From NCBI GenBank assembly GCA_022315425.1, contig JAIUPT010000008.1:124001-188000 (forward strand): a stretch of 64,000 nt of DNA, read 5' to 3'. The DNA is from Pseudevernia furfuracea (taxonomy: Eukaryota; Ascomycota; Lecanoromycetes; Lecanorales; Parmeliaceae). Shown here piece after piece: positions 55,587-64,000 of this stretch (its first letter is position 1; each line of letters opens with the position of its first letter). The notes beneath the pieces are model-generated. The model saw only the letters and a program-made list of their open reading frames with translations, was not told the origin of the DNA and did no database searches. Made by a program: the position numbers and the translations under genes.

Positions 55587-58467
55587 TCAAACATCCCTCA
55601 CACTCATCCCTCTGGCTGTCCCTTCTCTTCCCTCACCGCCACCTCTCGATCCGCCGCCCAAACTCGCAACACCATTCACTAGTCTACTACCCACGGCGTC
55701 TACCGCTCCCATCGGCTATGTAGATTCCCGTCAGCATGTCCCTGAATTGGAGACACATTCAAGAGAGCAACACGGGCTTCGGTCCCAGAATAAGTTTCGA
55801 GCTTTTGCTGGGGTACAGATTTGGGCAATATTGACTCAGAATGTACTTACCTTCATAAGACTTGGCCCTGTAGCTGCCACGGTCTCCACTTTGAAAAGTC
55901 GCACAGCTGTGCCGTTCCATACGCCTACTGTGCCCTTTTGGACGACCATTTCCGAGGCAAATATGAAGCCCCAAAGTAGGGATTCATACCAACCGAGGGA
56001 GAGCGGCGTCCATTCGAACAAGTGAACTCGTGGCGGGCTTGGGTCCAGACCTGGAGGTAGTTCTTTGGGCGGTGAGGGGGATGAAAGTAGTGTCAAGATG
56101 GTGTGCAAGGGTAGGGTAGGGAGCCAGGAATCAATCCAGAGGGCTGTGGGGTCAAAGCCGGACGTAGGTGATGAGATCGTTGCGGCATGATTGTTCAGAC
56201 TTGTGGTACTATTTTGCCGGGAAAATGAGGGTTGCCCAGCTGGCATCTTGCCCCGAGCCTTTTCGGACATGCCACGTACTTGTGTCGGCAATGGCTCTTC
56301 AGTCGACGAAGAAATTGATGCAGTTCGAGAATTATGGGTGGAAGGAGATGACTGCGAGGGAGTTCGAAGTATCTCTTGCTCGTCCTCATCAGACTCATCA
56401 TCGTCACCGATGGTGAAGGCGCCGCCTTCTTCTGGTACATCGCTCAAAGTTGGTGTTCTGGCACTTAGTGGACTTCGGGTACTATCGACAGAGCTATTTC
56501 GAGATGTCCGTGTAGGACTTACTGGTGGATTTGTGGCTTCTGCTGCTTCTTTACTGCGTTGCTTGACACGTTCGATCTCTTGTTGGCCACTTTCTAGCGT
56601 GAAAGACCGTAACGCTTCGAAACGTTTTCTCGACTTGAAAACTCCTTGTATGAAGGTCCGATTGCCTTTAAGCGGATTAACCCTTGCTGTGTACCTATCA
56701 GAGCTGCGCAGACTTACTACTATACTGGTGCTCGATGATGGCATTCATAGACTCGAGCAGAGATTGCAGGAGAGAGTAATTTGTCTCATTCGCAAGGAGA
56801 AAGCTGGGCGAAGACATGGATGCGAAAAGCTGAAGCAGCTTTAAGCTTGCTTGAGGTCCTAGTTGCTCTAGATATGGGGCAATATTATTGATAGTCGCAA
56901 GAAGAGATGGGTATATGGCATCCAGCTTGCCATTGCTAGAGATGATAAGATTGTGGATGGACTATTTGTCATCAGCATGATTTTCCCGGATCTAGGATCA
57001 AAGGTCTTACTATGATTAGAAAATCGGCATATGTGCCACTGAAGTCATTGAGCTTGATCATCGCTGGTAGATTATCCTGACTCTCAAACTCCTGGTTCAG
57101 AAGCTTTCCAAAATTTGGCTCGGTGCTTAGAGTCTGCAGAACAAACACGCACATCCGAATGACTCCCTGCTTTGATGTATCCGTCTTGTACTCTGTGACA
57201 TAGAACAAGATCAAAGTCATGAACTCATGTCCTCGATCAGTATCAATGATGAAGGATCTGAACCGCTTGTTGCATTGAAGCGTTTCCCAGAAGAGCATGA
57301 TCATCTCCGATGCCCACTTCAATGATTTTTGGCTCCCAGGAAGGTAGGAAGATGTGACCTGAAGCGGCTGATTCAGCGTCCTCGCCATCCCATCTGCCAG
57401 GAACTCGAAGTCCTGTGGTCGGTGCAACCTCCCCAGAAAGTGTCGAAAGTAGTTCTTGGGCGGCGGTCCCCTGCCGCCTTCTGGTATTGGATACAGAATC
57501 AGGACCAGAAGGAACTGCAAACAGTATGACACTAGGATTTGCTTTGGGTCTTTGTAAACCACATGGTCATACGGTACTCTCCAGCTAGCGGGATTGTAGT
57601 TCAGAGCAGTGTTGAGCTGTGAGCAAAGCAACGAGAGTACGAGCTGTTTGTCCGGACAAGTGGTGATATATGTGACGGCTTTGACGCCTCTGGTTGGCAA
57701 AATGTGGGCGGGCATATAAAGCGACTTGCTTGACAGCGTCAAGAGCAGCCTCAATATCTCTGTTCGATTGCTTTCCAATTCCTTGCTTGAGCTCATGGAC
57801 GTATTGCACCCCACACCCTTTCCCCAGATCGCATACGTGACCCTGGTCCTCGAACGCTCAGTGAATGGTAGTGTGAATCCGATACAGAACAGCAAGTCGA
57901 TCAACGTATCGACTAATTCTTCTCCTAGCGGCCTGACTTCTTCAAACCGCTCCTCATCTTCAGGATGCGGCTCCTGCTCTTTCTGTGATTCATCGAAGAG
58001 CACTTCTGGCTTCGCTATCCGTCCTTTTACCCGCCTCTTCCTCTTTTTCCAAAAGAACGTGTCTTCCCATACCTCTAAGTGGTCTGCCTCGTAGAGGAAC
58101 GGGAGGATGCGCGTGAGGACTCTGATGCAGTTGAGAGCATGTTTCTCAGGAGCAAATTCAGGATCTGGGAACGATCTGTGATGTCTTAGTGTGAAGAGGC
58201 GAGATGTAAGGGCTAGAATAAGGGATTCGATGTTTGGGAGGGAGCTGTCTCTCGCTCGGCGAACATCAACCGGGGAGAAGAGGCTGAAGACATCTTCTGT
58301 GGACTCAGGAAGCTCCCAGAACTAATGCCCATCAGTAAGATTGATGGAAGGAAAGCCTCCGGCAAGCTCACCCCTCTCCAGTACGGATCATCTGCTGCAA
58401 TACTCTCTGGCTCAGAGAGCTTGAAGATGCCCTGCTTAAAGACAAGTTTTGAGTCCGAATTCCCCAT
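55587..58467 (-). CDS. HID1: HID1-family protein (secretory-pathway / dense-core-vesicle factor homologue)
   Basis: Exons 58467-58372, 58321-57011, 56961-56718, 56665-55851 and 55715-55587 (introns 50, 49, 52, 135 nt) give 864 residues. The start MGNSDSKLVFKQGIFKLSE is the conserved, probably N-myristoylated, HID-1/Dymeclin-type N-terminus. The body is all-alpha, HEAT-like, with conserved blocks FWELPESTEDVFSLF, IPEGGRGPPPKNYFRH, NKRFRSFIIDTDR, SIHNLIISSNGKL, SKKRFEALRSFTLESGQQEIE-like (here SRKRFEALRSFTLESGQQEI) and ALWIDSWLPTLPLHTIL. A Ser-rich disordered insert lies at about residues 610-700. Animal HID-1 works at the trans-Golgi in cargo sorting and fission-yeast relatives bind a Golgi deubiquitinase; a Golgi role is expected here. 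Confidence 0.92.
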
Positions 58468-59330
58468 GGTTTCAACTTCAACCTGGCCCACAGGCGCTTC
58501 TCATCTTTCGATGCCTTAAGAATAGCCCCAGTAGATCATCACACGGGCTATTGGTTCTTGTGTTGACCCATGGCTAAATATCTACAAGTAGGTATTGCTC
58601 ATGTTCTGTACTTCAAACGCCAAGCCGCCAAGCCCCACACGGCTTGATCCTGTCAGCTTCAGCCTCATCCCCTCGACGACACGTCCTCGGTGTGCCTTCG
58701 AGTCAGAAAATGCAGGATGTCTCTTCAAGCCTCAAAGTAAATTGCCTCGTGATTCGTTGGCCAGCTGATCGAGTCTTGCGGAGGCATCGTGCCAAGCACT
58801 CTAACTGGATGGGCCAAAGGGCTCACCTACTAATCCTTCATTAGGGCACCTATGGCAATGCCGTAGAACGAGAGGACTATCACTCTCTGGTACATTTCCT
58901 TCCTTATTATTCAAAGATACTCCAGTCAATGACTGGCTTTCGCTTCTTCTACACTCGCCACAAGGATTGTAGCCTTCCAATGTGCCATCAGACCTGCCCC
59001 TAATCAAGACCTAAACAGACCTTAGAAGGTATTGCTCTAATCTTGTCATACCTTGAGCACGAAAATTCACTTCAGCGCTGGATTGACACCTCTACGTGGT
59101 GCTGAGGACCAGTAAGTCTCGTCGGAGGGTGAGGCCAGGATCAATCTTATCTAATCCGCCACGTCCACACATCAGCATATAGACAATTCTATCGCTATCA
59201 GTTGAGCGGTCTTTTCGTCACTGTGTTAAATTAAATCGAATCGAGGTCTCTTCGTCTCTATCTAGTTGTCTTTCGCAAATAAACTTCCTTTGAATCATTA
59301 AGCTGATTTAGTTACGAGAAGACGAGTACT
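58468..59330. other. Spacer upstream of HID1
   Basis: No supported gene. It contains the HID1 promoter. The NLR-type relic begins near its right end, with no visible nucleotide-binding domain. Confidence 0.4.
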
Positions 59331-59339
59331 TAGATGCGA

Positions 59340-61771
59340 GGCTGAGGAGCTTCCCGAATGCAGCGACACTAACTCCAACAGAGCTCCGTCACGCCTTAGC
59401 ATTTGGTTGCGGAGCTCATGCCTCATATGCAGAATGGTCGTAGTCCAGCGAATACATTAGAAGCGATGAACAGATGAACAGATGAACAGATGGAGAAGAG
59501 GATTCGAGAGCATTCCAAAGGGCTTGTTGAGATCTCAGAGTTGCCCCGGGATGCCAAAAATCTCTAAGATTCAGATACTGAACAATATAAAGGATCAGAC
59601 CATGGATATCCCCAACGTTCAGCACCGCCGAGAAAGGCGATCGTTCAGTTTATCCACCAGTCAGTGAAGGAATTCCTCACCGCAGATGGCTTTTCGTTTC
59701 TCCGTGATAGTAGACGGCATATTCAAAGCGCGGATGGACACGAATTCATTAAAACGGCCTGTTTCAATTATCTTAGGATCAAGGACTTTGAAGATATGTC
59801 GGTAATCGATCTCAGAGTCAGCAAACAGTCTGGCTTTACAAGTGAAAAGTCAAATCTGGTAGCTGATCATCCATTGCTTGAATACCCGGTCCGATATATA
59901 TTTCCACACGCAGCGCAGGCTCAAGAACTTGGCGTTTCCCGGAACGCTTCAGAATCTATGTATGCGAAAATGTCCAGGGGTACTTTGAATGTTGGAAATG
60001 CCTTCATGACATAAGTTATGCCGATCCGTATATCAAACAGGGGCTTAAAGCACGTCCAATACACGTTCTTGCTCGATATGGCCTCCTGACGAGAGAGATT
60101 GCAGAAAACGAAAGAAACATTGATATAGTGGGCGGTACTTATTGCTCCGCGTTGGTCGCTGCATGTTGGGGTGGACATCAAGCTGCGGTACGGATTCTTT
60201 TAGAATTTAGAGCTGATCTGAGGTCTGATGCTACAAATTCTCACAAATATGGTAGATGGAGGAGATAGACGGCACCTTTTTTTGCCCAGTCTACAACCAA
60301 GACTTGCCCGTGCTACGTCAACTCCTCAACGATCGAAGATCATCTCTCAATCTCGAGGAAAGGCTCCATTTAGCAGATTCCATCCATGATAGGAACCCCC
60401 ACTCAAAGGCAGTTCTAGACCTGCTATTTCCTGAGGCCACTTTTCCAGACTCAGCCCTCGATGATCTGTACCAAGCGGTATTGGATGGTATCCCTGAAGT
60501 ATTCTCTTTTCTCCCAGACAAATTTGAAAATTCAATCGTGCATGAAGACAAGCTATGGCAATGTGCGCTTTCAAGCCGCTACGCGCCAAGCAAAATAAGA
60601 GCCTTGCTTGATCGTGGCGGAAGACTGAAGATTACTGGGGATACTATAGATCGTCTTGAGTATCGTAATGGCCGAACCCCTCTCGCTGCTTTTGGGACAT
60701 TGCGAGGCCGAGATGACGGAGGATCTCATCGACTCCATAGCTCAGTCCGCAGAATCGTTGCAAACTTTACGCAAATTTGAGGTAGCAGGTCATCGCCTTG
60801 ACCCCTTCACTCCCAATCAGCTTCTGTATGCGCTGCGACTTGGATCCGCGGAGACGGTGGCTTTCTTCCTACAACGCCGAGATGACAATACGGGCGCAAA
60901 TGAGACGTTGGACTCCGCTCTCAGCCATCAATCTCATGGCGAAGAGGTAACTCGCTTACTGCTCGGCTACTTGAACCCTGGTCACATCGATGAGCAAGCA
61001 ATCATCGGATCTAATTAGATTGCTTCATAGTCGATGGAGCAGCCTGACTTTTTCTGAGGCTGCATTGGCAGTTGCGGTCGACTGGCAACATTCCGACATT
61101 ATCAAGTTCGTTTTGGAACGTTGCGAGTGTGTCAGAGTTACCGAGGAAATTCTGAGTGCAGCTGATATTAGGACCGAGGTGGAAGTTGTTGACCTTCTTC
61201 TGCTTCATGATCCAGATATACATGTACCAGAGTTAATGGTCATCAGAGCAATGGGCCATATATGTTCAGCAATCAAGTTCCTAGACGCGTTACACAGACA
61301 CGGGAAGCCTCTTCGGTGTACGGAAAATGTTGTCGCTGCAGCAGCCGATTCCTCGCAAGGGCCTGCCGCCCTTCAAATCGTTCTCTAACGAGATCGCAGT
61401 GCAAAAATCTCGAGCTCCATGATCATGGTGGCCATGCTAGCTAAGTGTGGTGCAGCACTGATTTGGGTTATGCTCTGCAATGATCGTACCATGGTCATAG
61501 AGGAACAGCATTTGATAGCAGCGACCCCAGCACAATCTTTGCCTTCTTGCAGACAAAGGGCAAATTAGGTAATACTAACCCAGCCTCTGAGATTCTCAAT
61601 ACCGGTCCTGCAAAACGCCGTCGAGTGTCTCACAAGTCGTCACCTTGCATCAGCAATGAAGTCATCAACGCAGCGTTCTCCAACCCAAACCAGGGAGCAA
61701 GAATCCGGCTATTAGACCTGTTTATGGAATGGGGCGTTATTACAGAAACGGACTACAACAACAGATTGTAA
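59340..61771 (+). pseudogene. NLR-type (NACHT-ankyrin) protein relic, 3' part
   Basis: Pieces in shifting frames match the region after a fungal NACHT NTPase: LTPTELRHALAFG and RIREHSKGLVEI (winged-helix part), then VQFIHQSVKEFLTADGFSF and LLEYPVRYIFPHA (59640-59920). Ankyrin-like blocks follow (CSALVAACWGGHQAAVRILLE, 60145-60210) and a series of degenerate repeats of fungal NLR C-termini (VTEEILSAADIRTEVEVVDLLL, 61137-61200), ending in FSNPNQGARIRLLDLFMEWG near 61690-61771. At least four frame changes and stops break it: near 59580, 60005, 60250, 60700-60780, 61017 and 61388. The P-loop NTPase and any N-terminal effector domain are absent. Some breaks could be introns, but no set of splice sites restores one frame. 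Confidence 0.7.
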
Positions 61772-62505
61772 TACTGATCGCAATGTCGACATCATCTTAG
61801 CGTCACGTCCTTTCCCCGAGAGTTGGATCCTCCTGCAAAAAAGGAGTCGCGAACACGAAGACCAACCGCCTCCACGGCCGTATATACTCAACCACCCACC
61901 CACCGCACCTATCGAACTCACATCACCACTCCCGTCTCCCCCCTGCAACCGTCCCGCCTGCCCCAATGGCCCACAATTCACTCAAACCCCCCATCGCAAA
62001 TCTCGGCCTGACCCGGAACTCGAACATACACCGCCGGCAGCAGTCGAAAGCAAGAACACGGCTCGTGGGATCCGACGCACGGCTCGACAGTGCATCAGTC
62101 ATTCGGCGAGACTGCTTGATCGTGGAAGACGGGCGGGAAGCCGGAACTGGGAAACGCTGTCCCTGAACGGACCGTTTTGCTTCGCTCAGGTTCACCACCC
62201 TTCTTCTTCCTACATGTGGACATTTCCCCGAGGCAGGAACGCAGTCTGACGGGAAAAGGATCGAGGGGCTGGATGCGTTTCGGAACTACGCCTCGCGAGT
62301 GAACTGTATCATGGACTGGAAACCGGGGTTGGAGTACCTTTTTTCCGAGCATGTTTCAAAGATGTCTGTCTGATGAGGATTCAATGTGCTCTATGACCCC
62401 CTTTTCATCGGAATACGATTTGGGTCTCGGAGAAATGCTCAGGCTTTACGCAACGGTCACGGTTGTTTTGCACAGACAATACAAATGATGCTCTTGATTC
62501 GCTTC
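61772..62505. other. Spacer, no gene seen
   Basis: Short ORFs on both strands, Pro/Thr- and Arg-rich, without support. Confidence 0.4.
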
Positions 62506-63376
62506 CTAGTAGTCTACCAGCGTACCCCCGGAATACATACTCGGGTACCTACTCCCAGAAGCGCTTCTTCCTTTCTGATAAAGCCACTTATTGTTCAACC
62601 CCACCGTAGCCCCCCTCCCAGCCGGAGGACTCGGAGTATTCGGCGCCCCCAATATACTACTGCCCCCTCCATACCCGGGTCCCAGAGGCGACGGTGAGCC
62701 ATAGCTCGACCTCCTCGCCGTATCCCTAGACTTGCCCAGACTCTTCTGCCACGAAGGGCTTGCTGCGAGACTCGCTGTAGGCGAATCACTCCTCTCCCCC
62801 CCGAAAGACGGGCTCATTGTAATGGGCGTGCTGTAGTTGCTGATATTTCTAGTTGCTGGAGAAAGGTTTCGTGGTGCTGGCGAGCGGGGGTATCGTGGTG
62901 GTGTGAGGTATTGTGTGCCAGGCGTCAGTGGTGGCGTGGCATTAGGATCTAGACCTAAAAGCGATCGTTGTGTCGGGGTCAGGGGAATGTCTGTGAGTTC
63001 GTCCGTGTTCTTTATGAGAGGTGAAAGGGCTGTTGCGATGTTGTAGAGACCAAGCAGGCAGATTAGGAAGAATATGGGAGTGGTGAGAGGCTGGAAGGTC
63101 AGGGGAACTGCGTGAAACCAGGAACTACTTCGCCTCTGTCAGTTTGGACTTTTTCATTTCGGAGAAAGCATGCACATACTGTGAGGAGGCATAGAACAGT
63201 GCCGCGAGAGCTCCCCCGTTCCACACTATTTTCCGTAGGTTGCTATCGTCGAAGGCATTCGCTTTCTGCCTGCGCGCTATCTCATCGGATTTAGGATGTC
63301 GCCAGCTCCCAGGTGATGGAGTAGAAATGACGGCTTGAGGTGTGGCAGGAGTTTGAGGAGTCGCTGGAGCGGACAT
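62506..63376 (-). CDS. POM34: POM34-type nuclear pore membrane protein
   Basis: Two exons give about 276 residues: 63376-63176 and 63135-62506. The N-terminus is Pro/Thr-rich (MSAPATPQTPATPQ), followed by a first TM helix (KIVWNGGALAALFYAS) and, after the join, a second (PIFFLICLLGLYNIATALSPLI). The remainder is a disordered Pro/Ser tail with PLTPTQRSLLGLDP and a conserved end (NKWLYQKGR, MYSGGTLVDY). It matches the fungal Pom34 family, which anchors the pore ring with Pom152 and Ndc1. The intron is only 40 nt (GTGCAT...CTGACAG) and its branch-like CTGAC abuts the acceptor; a one-base error near 63130 is an alternative. Confidence 0.8.
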
Positions 63377-64000
63377 AGTCGAGGATGGCGTGTGTTTACT
63401 CGGACTTCTTCTCGCCGCGAGGTCGAGGACGCGTGTACCGTTATTACTGGCTATCTCGATGATGTGATGATCATCTTGTTAGTTTCATTTTTGTCGCAAG
63501 AGTCGCATGGCCTAGGTGGTGGAGAGGAATCAAATTGAGATGTCGTCGTTTTACATATCGTGAGTGTGCTCTTTGTTTCATGAAATGGCGGGTCTGGTTG
63601 TGTACTGCGGCTAGCCATATACAGAATAGGTTGCTTGGCGGAGCTGCATCATAGAGTACCGCACTAAGCCCGCTTGTTCATGTATTTACCACCTTAGAAA
63701 AGCTGTCCTACTTAATTACACCCATCATCCATATGACTCGCCCTATATTACAAGAAGCTCTTGCAATCTGTTCCTGCCGATTTCAATCCCTAGCAGTAAG
63801 CATTTAACCGATTTCCACGTAGTATGCAATACATGCGACGATCACCCTAGGCAAATACGCGGGTGACAGAAAAGCCTGCACACGCCAAGAAATCCTTCAA
63901 TCTCAACAACAACAACTGGAATACTTTGAAAGAATTAGATCTCAACAAAGTACTAATAACATCAAAAAGATCTTACTATCATCGAGATCTCTGAAACATA
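63377..64000. other. Right-end spacer
   Basis: Contains the POM34 promoter region. No gene recognised before the window ends. Confidence 0.45.

Noticed and set aside
1..64000. CRISPR arrays, rRNA, prophage or intact transposon
   Set aside because: No spaced repeats, rRNA sequence, phage genes, terminal-repeat transposon or transposase was found; the splice-rich genes are eukaryotic.

Overview
The window is nuclear DNA of a filamentous ascomycete (Pezizomycotina; class not resolved). The protein genes carry many short introns, mostly 47-70 nt, with GT..AG ends and CTGAC/CTAAC-like branch sites. The set includes filamentous-fungal families: a CipC-like DUF3759 protein, a CesA-like GT2, an Mmc1-like mitochondrial protein, a peptidase C14 caspase-like protein, NLR-type remains and microsomal P450s. 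Genes lie on both strands with 0.3-1.8 kb spacers. There is no operon structure and no sign of bacterial, viral or organellar DNA. All exon joins were worked out by eye from splice consensus, frame and family conservation.

Layout. 1-4 kb: a Pro/Thr-rich single-pass membrane protein and a decayed 3' half of an NCS1 purine/allantoin/uracil-type permease. 4.4-13 kb: Mmc1-like mitochondrial protein, calcineurin A, a small conserved unknown and a PhoD-like phosphatase. 13.3-18 kb: a CesA-like GT2 and a free-standing NRPS-type condensation-domain protein, divergently transcribed from a 1.1 kb spacer; this is the most unusual gene pair in the window. 18.5-25 kb: a 13-exon cysteinyl-tRNA synthetase with microexons, TRM61, a 31-bp perfect inverted repeat, and a BTB protein. 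25-26.8 kb: simple-sequence DNA. 26.8-36.8 kb: SYG1/XPR1 phosphate exporter, a frameshifted GPI-anchored PEBP-like gene, CipC-like stress protein, an alpha/beta-hydrolase lacking its catalytic triad, and a secreted orphan. 37-43 kb: tRNA-Ala(CGC), a P450, a degenerate AMP-ligase homologue and a second secreted orphan. 43.7-50.5 kb: a membrane-anchored caspase-like protein, a His-rich secreted peptide and an N-myristoylation-type ATP-grasp ligase. 51.5-63.4 kb: a second P450 (divergent from the ATP-grasp gene), a doubtful secreted gene, a HID1-family protein, an NLR (NACHT-ankyrin-type) relic and a POM34-type nucleoporin.

How the genes relate. Most are unlinked housekeeping functions: Ca2+ signalling, translation and tRNA modification, phosphate export, Golgi/secretory traffic, nuclear pore. 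The accessory signal is in the two divergent enzyme pairs (GT2 with condensation protein; ATP-grasp with P450), in the caspase/NLR-type components of possible programmed cell death or non-self recognition, and in decayed genes. At least three loci are broken (permease, PEBP, NLR). Two Trp-to-TAG changes in the permease relic fit the TpG-to-TpA form expected of repeat-induced point mutation.
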